Source: Acidobacteriota bacterium
Lineage (GTDB): Bacteria; Acidobacteriota; Terriglobia; Acidiferrales; UBA7541
Direction of reading: 5' to 3'
DNA: 56,576 bases
Assembly (NCBI GenBank): GCA_021324935.1
Contig: JAJPIE010000076.1
Location: 1 to 56,576, forward strand
Position 1 is the stretch's first letter; every line of letters starts with the position of its first letter. Made by a program: the position numbers and the translations under genes. The notes beneath the pieces are model-generated. The model was not told where the DNA came from. It searched no databases and worked only from the letters and a program-made list of their open reading frames with translations. This document shows positions 1-6,691 of this stretch, in pieces.

Positions 1-55
1 GGCGGTCTTCCGGCGTCATCCCCGGCTTGCGAAAATCAAGCGGGACCTGCTTCAT
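1..55 (-). CDS. Possible 5' end of a gene leaving the window
   Basis: Reading leftward from an ATG at 55-53 gives an open frame to the window edge, beginning MKQVPLDFRKPGMTPEDR. Only 18 codons are visible, so no family can be assigned. There is no strong ribosome binding site, and a short inverted repeat (GGCTTC-A-GAAGCC, 61-73) lies just upstream. It could be the start of a gene divergent from prs, or chance. Confidence 0.3.
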   Translation of the reverse strand, partial: MKQVPLDFRKPGMTPEDR

Positions 56-432
56 CGTGGGGCTTCAGAAGCCTTGCTGGCGGGTAGCGGTTCGGCGGTG
101 TTTGGAGTTTTCCCGAGCCCAGCGAAGGCGCGCCGAGCCGCTGTCGGGTTTCCGCACGATGAGACCTTCGTCTGCGAGACGTTTTCGCGGAAGAGGTATG
201 CGAACGTGATGGCTGGGCGATAGACCTGCTGGCTGGAAGTTCGCAATTGTTGGTGAAACCTCAGCGTCTCTCCGTTTCTGTTTCACGCCGAAACACTGAA
301 TGGCAGTGCTGGTGTTTGTTTGCCCGGCTGACTGGTCAGCCACAAAGAAGGAGCTAACAGCTAGCAGCGAACAGGTGACAGGAAGCGAAAGGCTCCTGCG
401 CTCTGCTCGCCGTTATCTGTTAACGGAAAATC
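56..432. other. Intergenic region before prs
   Basis: I see no convincing gene here. Small open frames exist on both strands but have no recognisable protein character. The right end holds the 7-bp-periodic inverted repeat listed separately. No tRNA or clear promoter hexamers were recognised. Confidence 0.5.
352..424. repeat. 7-bp-periodic inverted repeat before prs
   Basis: The left arm is five heptads: AGCTAAC, AGCTAGC, AGCGAAC, AGGTGAC, AGGAAGC (352-386). The right arm is four heptads: TGCGCTC, TGCTCGC, CGTTATC, TGTTAAC (397-424). The arms are imperfect reverse complements, so a transcript could fold into a roughly 28-bp stem with a short loop. The right arm ends 8 nt before the prs GTG, so the structure could affect translation. 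Related heptad arrays occur elsewhere in the window. Confidence 0.65.
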
Positions 433-1377
433 GTGAACGACGAACGATTCAAGATATTCTCGGGAACCGCGAATCCGGCGCTGGCCGAGGCCATCTGCAA
501 GAACCTCGATGTGCCGCTCGGCAAATCGCTCCTTGGCCGCTTCAGCGACGGCGAGATCTATTTTCAGATTCTGGAAAACGTACGCGGCGCGGACGTTTTC
601 GTGGTGCAGCCCTGCTCGTTTCCGGTGGACAACCATCTACTGGAACTCTTGCTGATGATCGACGCGTTCAAGCGCGCTTCCGCCTGGCGGATAACCGCCG
701 TGTTGCCGTATTACTGCTATGCGCGGCAAGACCGCAAAGATAAGCCGCGCGTTCCGATATCCGCGAAACTCGTCGCCGACCTGCTGGAAACGGCGGGTGC
801 GAGCCGCGCGCTCACGCTCGATTTGCACGCGCCGCAAATTCAGGGCTATTTCGACGTGCCGGTGGATCACCTCTACGGCTCGCCGGTGCTGGTGGATTAT
901 TTCCGCAACAAGAATTTGCCGAACCTGACCGTGGTTTCGCCGGATGCGGGAGGCGTGGAGCGCGCGCGGGCGTTCGCGAAGAAGCTTGGCGCGCCGCTGG
1001 CCATCGTGGACAAGCGCCGCGTGGATCTCGACGTCACCGAAGTGATGAATTTGATCGGCGACGTTCGCGGCCGCAGCACGCTGATCGTGGACGACATCAT
1101 CGATACCGCCGGGACACTGGTGAAGACAGCCGACGCGCTGATGCGCGAGGGCGCCACGCAGGTGTTCGCGGCGTGCACGCACGCGGTATTTTCGGGCCCG
1201 GCCGTCGAGCGCATCCAGAATTCGGTGATCTCCGAAGTGGTGGCCACCGATTCGGTGCCGCTGTGCGAAGCCGCGAAACATGTCAAAAAAATCAGGATTT
1301 TGAGCGTGGCCGAACTCCTGGCGCGGGGCATCCGGTCGATTCACGAGGAGACCTCGATCAGCGAGTTGTTTATTTAG
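433..1377 (+). CDS. prs: Ribose-phosphate pyrophosphokinase
   Basis: Cytoplasmic enzyme that transfers pyrophosphate from ATP to ribose 5-phosphate, giving PRPP for purine, pyrimidine, histidine, tryptophan and NAD synthesis. The 314-aa length is normal for the family. Visible motifs in order are FSDGE near the N-terminus, the YARQDRK region, DLHAPQIQGYF, VVSPDAGG, and the PRPP-binding loop VDDIIDTAGT about two thirds along. The start is GTG at 433, because the conserved N-terminus (ERFKIFSG) follows at once and nothing upstream in frame looks conserved. A weak purine stretch (GGAAAA) is the only ribosome binding candidate. It lies directly after the heptad inverted repeat. rplY and pth follow on the same strand, a common order in bacteria. 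Confidence 0.96.
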   Translation: MNDERFKIFSGTANPALAEAICKNLDVPLGKSLLGRFSDGEIYFQILENVRGADVFVVQPCSFPVDNHLLELLLMIDAFKRASAWRITAVLPYYCYARQDRKDKPRVPISAKLVADLLETAGASRALTLDLHAPQIQGYFDVPVDHLYGSPVLVDYFRNKNLPNLTVVSPDAGGVERARAFAKKLGAPLAIVDKRRVDLDVTEVMNLIGDVRGRSTLIVDDIIDTAGTLVKTADALMREGATQVFAACTHAVFSGPAVERIQNSVISEVVATDSVPLCEAAKHVKKIRILSVAELLARGIRSIHEETSISELFI

Positions 1378-1378
1378 G

Positions 1379-1439
1379 TTTTGCAGGGGCGGCTTTTTGG
1401 CCGCCCGGCTGTTGCAGTGGCCGGGCTTTAGACCGGCGG
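1379..1439. repeat. Double-hairpin spacer, copy 1 (before rplY)
   Basis: The first hairpin comes from GGGGCGG-CTTTTTGG-CCGCCC. The second comes from GTGGCCGGGC-TTTAGA-CCGGC. Related sequence recurs before rpsF, rpsR and rplI. The first hairpin has no U-tract immediately after it, so a classical terminator is not supported. It may be a dispersed palindromic repeat or an RNA structure between prs and rplY. Confidence 0.6.
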
Positions 1440-1491
1440 GTTTCCGGCAAGCAGCAACTTGCGGGAAAAGATTTCAGGAAGGGAAAGAACT

Positions 1492-2196
1492 ATGGCACAG
1501 ATCATTGTCGAAGGCGCGCCCCGCAGCACGCGGGGCAAAAACGAAGCGCGCCGCTTGCGCGTTTCCGGGAAAGTTCCCGCCACACTGTACGGCGGCAAAG
1601 GCGAAGCGCTGGCGCTGGCCGTCAACACCAAGCAGGTTACCGCGATTCTCCGTTCCGAATCCGGGCACAACACCTTGTTTCAGGTAGACCTGGGCGGCAA
1701 GCAGGAACCCGCGATCGTCAAGGACTGGCAGGTGGATCCGGTTACCGGCAACCTGCTGCACGTGGACCTGCTGCGCATTGCCATGGACGTGCGCATGAAG
1801 GTCAAGGTGCCCGTGCACACGTTCGGCGATCCTACCGGCGTGAAGGTGCAGGGCGGCGTCTACGAAGTGGTTCTCCGCGAGGTGGAGGTCGAGTGCTTGC
1901 CGGCGGACATCCCGACCGAAATCCGCGTGGACGTGAGCGGCCTGGCGCTGAACCAAAGTCTCCGCGCGGGCGATCTGTCGATCGACAAGAACAAGATCAA
2001 GCTGGTCACCGATCCGCAAAGCGTGATTTCGCACGTGGTCGCCCTGCGCGTGGAGGAGGAGAAGCCTGCGGAAGCGGCGGTGCCGGGAGCTGCTCCCGCC
2101 GAGCCCGAAGTCATCAAGAAGGGCAAGAAGGAAGAGGAAGGCGAAGAAGGCGAGGAAGGCGCCAAGGCGGCGGAAAAGCAGGAAAAGAAGAAGTAG
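1492..2196 (+). CDS. rplY: Large ribosomal subunit protein L25 (CTC form)
   Basis: Binds 5S rRNA in the 50S subunit. The 234-aa length fits the long CTC type (L25 domain plus C-terminal beta domain) rather than the short E. coli form. The start is ATG at 1492, with ribosome binding site AGGAAGGG at 1477-1484 and protein MAQIIVEGAPRSTRGK; an upstream in-frame ATG at 1459 lacks such a site. Residues 1-95 match the L25 domain (RRLRVSGKVPATLYGG), followed by the TL5/CTC domain. The last 30 or so residues are a low-complexity tail of K and E, probably disordered. It lies between prs and pth, the usual order, and is likely cotranscribed with pth (30-nt gap). Confidence 0.95.
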   Translation: MAQIIVEGAPRSTRGKNEARRLRVSGKVPATLYGGKGEALALAVNTKQVTAILRSESGHNTLFQVDLGGKQEPAIVKDWQVDPVTGNLLHVDLLRIAMDVRMKVKVPVHTFGDPTGVKVQGGVYEVVLREVEVECLPADIPTEIRVDVSGLALNQSLRAGDLSIDKNKIKLVTDPQSVISHVVALRVEEEKPAEAAVPGAAPAEPEVIKKGKKEEEGEEGEEGAKAAEKQEKKK

Positions 2197-2226
2197 TTCT
2201 TTTCCTTTCGCCACGCGCCATACGTC

Positions 2227-2811
2227 ATGCGGCTCATTGTCGGCCTTGGCAATCCTGGCCCGGAGTATCAGTGGACGCCGCATAATCTGGGCTTTCTTGC
2301 CGTGGATGAAATCGCAAATCGCGCGAACATTCGCGTGGAGCGGCCTGAAGGCAAGGCGCTGGTGGGGAAGGGAAAAGTGGCCGGGGAGGAAGTAATCCTG
2401 GCCAAGCCGCTCACGTACATGAATCTCAGCGGCGTCTCCGTACGGGACCTCCTGGAGCGGTACGAACTGGGTCCCGAGGATTTGCTGGTGATGTTCGACG
2501 AACGGGATCTGCCCTGGGGCATGATTCGCATCGGCGAGCGGGGCAGCCCCGGAACGCACAACGGGGCGAAGTCGGTCACCAGCGCGGTGGGCACGCAGGA
2601 GTTCGCCAGGTTGCGGCTGGGCTGCGGGCCCGATCATCCGGTGGGCGATTTGGCCGATTATGTTTTGCGGCCGATGAAGAAGGCCACGCTGGAAGTCGCC
2701 GCCAAAATGGTGGGCGTGGCGGGCGACGCGGTGGAAGTGATTCTGAGGGACGGGATCGCCGCGGCAATGAACAAATTCAACCGGCGCGTATCGCCGGCGG
2801 AGCCGCAGTAG
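2227..2811 (+). CDS. pth: Peptidyl-tRNA hydrolase
   Basis: Cleaves the ester bond of peptidyl-tRNA released from stalled ribosomes and recycles tRNA. At 194 aa it has the usual size. It starts MRLIVGLGNPGPEY, with the conserved Asn in GNPG and the catalytic His in TPHNLGF (about residue 20). KPLTYMNLSG and GTHNGAKSV are both present. The usual DD(L/I)DLP active-site stretch reads FDERDLPWG, keeping the first Asp but changing the following residues. Start is ATG at 2227, 30 nt after rplY. The C-terminus runs on slightly beyond the typical lid helix. Confidence 0.95.
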   Translation: MRLIVGLGNPGPEYQWTPHNLGFLAVDEIANRANIRVERPEGKALVGKGKVAGEEVILAKPLTYMNLSGVSVRDLLERYELGPEDLLVMFDERDLPWGMIRIGERGSPGTHNGAKSVTSAVGTQEFARLRLGCGPDHPVGDLADYVLRPMKKATLEVAAKMVGVAGDAVEVILRDGIAAAMNKFNRRVSPAEPQ

Positions 2812-2831
2812 CACAGGCTTCCGCCCGTGAA

Positions 2832-2893
2832 GGTTTTGCAGGGGCGGTTTTACGCCGCCACAATTTTCCCGGGCCTCGCGCCCGGAACAGGAA
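2832..2893. repeat. Double-hairpin spacer, copy 2 (before rpsF)
   Basis: It opens with the same TTTTGCAGGGGCGG as copy 1, then CCGCC as the other arm. A second hairpin follows: CCGGGC-CTCGC-GCCCGG. It lies directly upstream of the rpsF ribosome binding site (GGAAGAAAG). An S6:S18-binding mRNA leader is an alternative; I could not confirm its consensus. Confidence 0.55.
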
Positions 2894-2906
2894 GAAAGAG
2901 GTCATC

Positions 2907-3317
2907 ATGGAAGAGCGTTTGTACGATCTGATCTTCATCGCCCGCCCGGCGACGCCGGAAGACGAAATCAAGAAGGTCATCCACTCCCTCGAGACCGCTG
3001 TCGCCGAAAAGGGCGGCAAGATCGAGAAGACCGAGCACTGGGGCACGCGGAAGCTCGCCTATAAGGTCGCCAAGCACCGCGAAGGTATCTACATTTACCA
3101 GCAGGTGCGCACGAGTCACGGCGAACTGGTTCACGAGCTCGAGCGGCGTCTTGGCGTGCAGGACTCGGTGATCAAATACCAGACTATCCGTCTGGACGAA
3201 GAGCTGAAGCGGCAGAAGAAGCTTTCGCAGAAGCGCGAGCAGCGCGCCGCACGCCGTCCGCGCCGCATCACGCAGCCGCAGCCTGGCGCCGAGCAGCAGC
3301 AAGCCGCGGGAAGTTAG
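2907..3317 (+). CDS. rpsF: Small ribosomal subunit protein S6
   Basis: Platform protein of the 30S subunit that pairs with S18. The 136-aa protein starts MEERLYDLIFIARP and has the S6 core to about residue 100, including KIEKTEHWGTRKLAYKV and the later ELERRLGVQDSVIKY. The tail from about residue 100 is basic and Gln/Arg rich (KREQRAARRPRR), longer than in E. coli and probably disordered. Ribosome binding purines GGAAGAAAGAGG precede the ATG at 2907. Order is rpsF-rpsR-rplI, but no ssb or priB gene lies between S6 and S18, unlike many bacteria. Confidence 0.95.
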   Translation: MEERLYDLIFIARPATPEDEIKKVIHSLETAVAEKGGKIEKTEHWGTRKLAYKVAKHREGIYIYQQVRTSHGELVHELERRLGVQDSVIKYQTIRLDEELKRQKKLSQKREQRAARRPRRITQPQPGAEQQQAAGS

Positions 3318-3320
3318 TGT

Positions 3321-3420
3321 GGTTGAGGCTTTATGCCGCCTGCTATGCAGCGGCCGCTTTCTGGTTGCCTGGCAGGGGAATCGGGCGCCGCTGTAGTGGC
3401 CGAACATTGAGATCGGCCCA
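3321..3420. repeat. Double-hairpin spacer, copy 3 (before rpsR)
   Basis: A degenerate member of the same family. The region 3391-3419 reads GTAGTGGCCG-AACATTGAGAT-CGGCC, aligning with copies 1 and 4. The upstream part contains GCAGCGGCCGC and several short GC palindromes. It occupies most of the 149-nt gap between rpsF and rpsR. Confidence 0.45.
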
Positions 3421-3466
3421 ATTTTTGATCGATTTTTGGGATTGCACACTGGAAAGGTAGGAAGTT

Positions 3467-3922
3467 ATGTCCGAAGAACAGAAACAAGGGCCAGCCGCTC
3501 CGGCTGCTCCCGCCGCCCGGGAAGGTGGTGAAAGCGGAGGCGCCCCTCGCCGCGAGGGTGGTCACGCGCACGCCGGTGGTCCGCGCCGCGAAGGCGGTCC
3601 GGGTGGCGGCCGTCGCGAAGGTGGCCCCGGAGGTCCCGTCGGCCTGCGCCGTGGCAAGCGCCAGTATTTTCGCAAGAAGAAGGTTTGCAAGTTCTGCGTC
3701 GATAAGATGGATTTCATCGACTACAAGCGCGCCGACATTCTTGCGCAATTCGTGCAGGAGCGCGGCAAAATTTTGCCCCGCCGCATGACGGGCGTTTGCG
3801 CGCGTCACCAGCGGTGGCTGGGCGTGGCCATCAAGCGGGCCCGCAACATCGCCCTGCTGCCGTTTGCCGGCAGCGCGGCCGGTGTTCAGGCTCCGCGCGC
3901 CATCGAAGCGCCGAAGGCGTAG
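3467..3922 (+). CDS. rpsR: Small ribosomal subunit protein S18 with long N-terminal extension
   Basis: Partner of S6 on the 30S platform. At 151 aa it is about twice the usual length of 70-80 aa. Residues 63-140 are a normal S18 domain ([45 protein letters not shown]). The first 60 or so residues are a low-complexity extension rich in Gly, Arg, Pro and Ala, with a repeated RREGG unit, then about ten extra residues close the C-terminus. Start at ATG 3467 is supported by GGTAGGAAG upstream (3454-3462). The extension is expected to be disordered and may bind RNA. Confidence 0.94.
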   Translation: MSEEQKQGPAAPAAPAAREGGESGGAPRREGGHAHAGGPRREGGPGGGRREGGPGGPVGLRRGKRQYFRKKKVCKFCVDKMDFIDYKRADILAQFVQERGKILPRRMTGVCARHQRWLGVAIKRARNIALLPFAGSAAGVQAPRAIEAPKA

Positions 3923-3948
3923 CGCGCCCGGTAGGGGAAGCATTAAGC

Positions 3949-4002
3949 CGCCACCTTCCGTGGCGGGCGCCCTTGTCATGGCCGGACTTTAGACCGGCCG
4001 CA
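3949..4002. repeat. Double-hairpin spacer, copy 4 (before rplI)
   Basis: The first hairpin is GCCGCCAC-CTTCC-GTGGCGGGC. The second is ATGGCCGGAC-TTTAGA-CCGGCC, almost identical to the second hairpin of copy 1. It lies between rpsR and rplI. Confidence 0.6.
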
Positions 4003-4068
4003 AGCAACGGCCACCACCGGGTGGCCACGAATCTGAAAGTACCGATTTCGAAAGCTCAGGAGCACGCC

Positions 4069-4515
4069 ATGCAGATCATTCTTCAGGAAGATGTCGAAAA
4101 GCTCGGCCACCGCGGTGACGTGGTCACCGTAAAACCTGGCTACGCGCGCAATTTTCTTTTGCCGAATAAAATCGGCATCGAAGCCACGCCGGGCAACATG
4201 AAGGCGCTCGAACGGATTCGCGCCTCGTTGGCCAAGAAAACCGCCACCGAACTCGAAGCCGCGAAGAAGCAGGCCGAGTTGCTGAACGGCGTTTCGCTGA
4301 AGTTCCACCGCAAGACCGGCGAAAACGACCAGATGTTCGGGTCGGTGACGGCCGGCGATATCGCGGACGCGCTCAAAGCGCAGGGCTTCGAGGCCGACAA
4401 GCGCCAAGTGCAGCTTGCCGATCCCATCAAGGCTCTCGGCGAATTTCCGGTGACCGTCAAGGTCTTCCGGGACGTCAATGCCGAAATCAAAGTCACCGTC
4501 GAAAAAGAAGCGTAG
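4069..4515 (+). CDS. rplI: Large ribosomal subunit protein L9
   Basis: Binds 23S rRNA at the base of the L1 stalk. The 148-aa length is exactly typical. The start is ATG at 4069, preceded by CAGGAG (4057-4062), giving MQIILQEDVEKLGHRGD. An in-frame extension upstream runs into the spacer repeat and is not credible. The N-terminal domain with the GYARNFLLPNK signature is followed by the long connecting helix (residues 45-75) and the C-terminal domain. It ends the rpsF-rpsR-rplI cluster, and dnaB follows after a 250-nt gap with its own probable promoter. Confidence 0.96.
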   Translation: MQIILQEDVEKLGHRGDVVTVKPGYARNFLLPNKIGIEATPGNMKALERIRASLAKKTATELEAAKKQAELLNGVSLKFHRKTGENDQMFGSVTAGDIADALKAQGFEADKRQVQLADPIKALGEFPVTVKVFRDVNAEIKVTVEKEA

Positions 4516-4692
4516 CCCGGCCCGAAATTTCTATGTAGCAGGGGCATGAGTTTTGCGCGCCTCATTCTCGCTAAAAGTTTTCCGACATTTCCGCATAATC
4601 CACATCGAGGCGGATTGACGCGCTCGCGCGATCCGCGCAAACTTTCCCCTGCCACTCCGGCGCCGGGGCGATCAGGAGCACCGGAGAATTTT

Positions 4693-4726
4693 TTGTGCTT
4701 TCGTTTCGCTCGCCTCCAATTATAAT
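4693..4726 (+). promoter_or_regulatory. Probable dnaB promoter (-10 box)
   Basis: A consensus TATAAT stands at 4721-4726 in an AT-rich patch, 42 nt before the dnaB start. The -35 is poor; TTGTGC at 4693 has too long a spacer (22 bp). The -10 alone makes a sigma70-type promoter plausible. Confidence 0.45.
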
Positions 4727-4767
4727 AGCGAAGGAAAAGCGAAATAGAGAAAGGCCTCTTTGTCCCT

Positions 4768-6138
4768 ATGCCCGCTGATTCCACCCTCGAGCGCCCGCTT
4801 CCCTGCAATCTCGATGCGGAGCGCTCCATTCTTGGCGCCATTCTCCTCGATAACCACGCACTGAACGCGGCCGTCGAATCCCTGAAACCCGACGATTTCT
4901 TCATCCCGCAGCACCGCAACATCTTTACGCGCATGATTGCGCTCGGCGAGGCGCAGCAGGCCATCGACCTGGTCACGCTCACCGAAGAGCTTCATCGCCG
5001 CGGCGAACTGGAAGCCTCCGGCGGCGCGCCGTACCTGGCTTCGCTGGTGGATGGCATCCCGCGTGTGACCAACGTGGAGCACTACGCGCGCATCGTCAAG
5101 GAAAAGGCCCTGCTGCGCAACCTGATCCACGCCACGCACAATATCCAGCAACGCGCGTTCGAAGGCGAAGACGGCGCCGACGCCATTCTGGATAACGCCG
5201 AGTCCAGCATTTTCGCCATCGCCGAAGACCGCGTCAAAGCCGGCCTGGTGCCGGTGAAAGACATCGTCCGCGACAATTTCGAGCGCCTGGAGAAAATCTT
5301 CCGGGAAGGGAAGAGCGTCACCGGAATTTCCACGGGTTACGGCGAATTGGACAAGCTTCTTTCGGGCCTTCAGCCTTCGGAATTGATTATTCTTGCCGCG
5401 CGCCCTTCACAGGGAAAAACGGCGCTGGCGCTGAACCTGGCGGAAAACATTGCCATCCGCGGCGGCTTGCCGGTGGCCATGTTCAGCCTGGAAATGTCCA
5501 AGGAATCGCTGTTGCAGCGCCTGGTGGCCTCCGTGGCGCAGGTGGACGCGCACAAATTCCGCTCCGGGCACCTGAGCCGCGAAGACTGGCGGCGCATGAC
5601 CGAAGCGCTGGGCACGATCTCCTCGTCGCCGCTCTGGGTGGACGACTCCGGCTCGACGAGCGTGCTGGAAATCGGCGCAAAGGCGCGCCGCCTGAAGCGT
5701 GACAAGGGCCTCTCCCTGTTGATCGTCGACTACCTGCAGCTCATCACCGCGCGCGGCCGCTTCAATTCCCGTCAGGAAGAGGTGGCCAGCATCTCGCGCG
5801 GCTTGAAAGGCCTTGCGAAAGAGTTGCAGATCCCCGTGCTCGTCCTCAGCCAGCTGACGCGCGCGCCCGAACGCGAAGAACGCGGGCCGCAGCTTTCCGA
5901 CCTGCGCGAATCCGGCGCCATCGAGCAGGACGCCGACGTGGTTATGTTCATCTACCGGCCCAATTGGGGAAAAATGGACCTGACTCCCGAAGAGCGCGAC
6001 ATGGCCGACATCATGATCGCCAAGCAGCGCAACGGACCCACCGACCGGGTGAAGTTCGTTTTCCGCAGCCGTCTGACGCGTTTCGAAGAAGCCGCGCCGG
6101 ACGCCTTCAGCCAATTTGCCGGCGGCGAGGAGATGTGA
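4768..6138 (+). CDS. dnaB: Replicative DNA helicase DnaB
   Basis: Hexameric 5'-3' helicase that unwinds DNA at the replication fork. The 456-aa length is typical. The N-terminal primase-binding domain spans residues 10-115 (PCNLDAERSILGAIL). The linker follows, then the RecA-like ATPase with Walker A ARPSQGKTA at 211-219 and hydrophobic Walker B LLIVDYLQLI around 315. FSLEMSKESLLQRL and the Arg-finger region SDLRESGAIEQDADVV are present. No intein is visible. Ribosome binding is weak (GAAAGG at about 4750). The position after rplI is the common bacterial order. Confidence 0.96.
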   Translation: MPADSTLERPLPCNLDAERSILGAILLDNHALNAAVESLKPDDFFIPQHRNIFTRMIALGEAQQAIDLVTLTEELHRRGELEASGGAPYLASLVDGIPRVTNVEHYARIVKEKALLRNLIHATHNIQQRAFEGEDGADAILDNAESSIFAIAEDRVKAGLVPVKDIVRDNFERLEKIFREGKSVTGISTGYGELDKLLSGLQPSELIILAARPSQGKTALALNLAENIAIRGGLPVAMFSLEMSKESLLQRLVASVAQVDAHKFRSGHLSREDWRRMTEALGTISSSPLWVDDSGSTSVLEIGAKARRLKRDKGLSLLIVDYLQLITARGRFNSRQEEVASISRGLKGLAKELQIPVLVLSQLTRAPEREERGPQLSDLRESGAIEQDADVVMFIYRPNWGKMDLTPEERDMADIMIAKQRNGPTDRVKFVFRSRLTRFEEAAPDAFSQFAGGEEM

Positions 6139-6184
6139 TGAAGCACGGGCATTCCTGCGTTTGCCGAGTACAAAGCCGGTGGAT

Positions 6185-6200
6185 TTGTCTGCGCAGACAA
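6185..6200. promoter_or_regulatory. Perfect 16-bp palindrome, candidate operator
   Basis: TTGTCTGCGCAGACAA is its own reverse complement over 16 bases. It lies in the gap after dnaB and 5 nt before the earliest possible start of the VOC gene. It could be a dimeric-repressor site or a short hairpin; no regulator gene is adjacent. Confidence 0.5.
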
Positions 6201-6204
6201 GAGT

Positions 6205-6615
6205 GTGTGGGCCATGGGTGATGCAATGTCCGGGACTTGGAAACCTGAATCCTACAATTCGGTCTCGGTCTACATCATGGCCGAGGGCGTGCAGCGCGTC
6301 ATCGATTTCCTGAAACAATCGTTTGATGCCACGCCACTGCGGCGCTTCGACGCGCCGGACGGCAGGATTCTGCATGCGGAAGTGCGCGTCGGCGACACCG
6401 TCGTGATGCTGTCGGAAGCGAACAATGCATATCCCGCATTTCCCGTCTGGCTCCACGTCTACGTTCCCGACGTCGACGCCACTTACAAGAAAGCGCTCGT
6501 CGCTGGCGGAGTCTCCGTTCAAGAGCCGGTTCAGAAACCCGGCGATCCCGACCGGCGATGCGGTGTGAAGGACCCCGCCGGCAACACCTGGTGGATTTCG
6601 TCTCAGACAGGTTGA
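6205..6615 (+). CDS. VOC (glyoxalase/bleomycin-resistance fold) family protein
   Basis: A small vicinal-oxygen-chelate protein. The sequence shows two beta-alpha-beta-beta-beta halves: SVSVYIMAEGVQRVIDFLKQ, LHAEVRVGDTVVMLSE, then VWLHVYVPDVDATYKKALVAGG and VKDPAGNTWWI. This resembles PhnB- or YdcJ-like members in which one subunit forms a single metal site. Substrate cannot be told. The start is uncertain: GTG 6205 gives 136 aa, and ATG 6214 or 6226 are possible; none has a strong ribosome binding site. It sits between dnaB and a Ser/Thr kinase with no obvious operon link. Confidence 0.8.
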   Translation: MWAMGDAMSGTWKPESYNSVSVYIMAEGVQRVIDFLKQSFDATPLRRFDAPDGRILHAEVRVGDTVVMLSEANNAYPAFPVWLHVYVPDVDATYKKALVAGGVSVQEPVQKPGDPDRRCGVKDPAGNTWWISSQTG

Positions 6616-6691
6616 TAAGACTATCCATTGCGGCATCTCCGTTGGCGGCTTACGTTGACTTAGCTCCCAACGCTCTTTAAAATCCCACGCA

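Noticed and set aside
1..432. tRNA gene before prs
   Set aside because: No T-loop GGTTCRANNC or matching acceptor stem was found.
3796..4068. N-terminal extension of L9
   Set aside because: The extra 91 residues come from rpsR and the spacer in another frame; ATG 4069 has a ribosome binding site and the exact L9 start.
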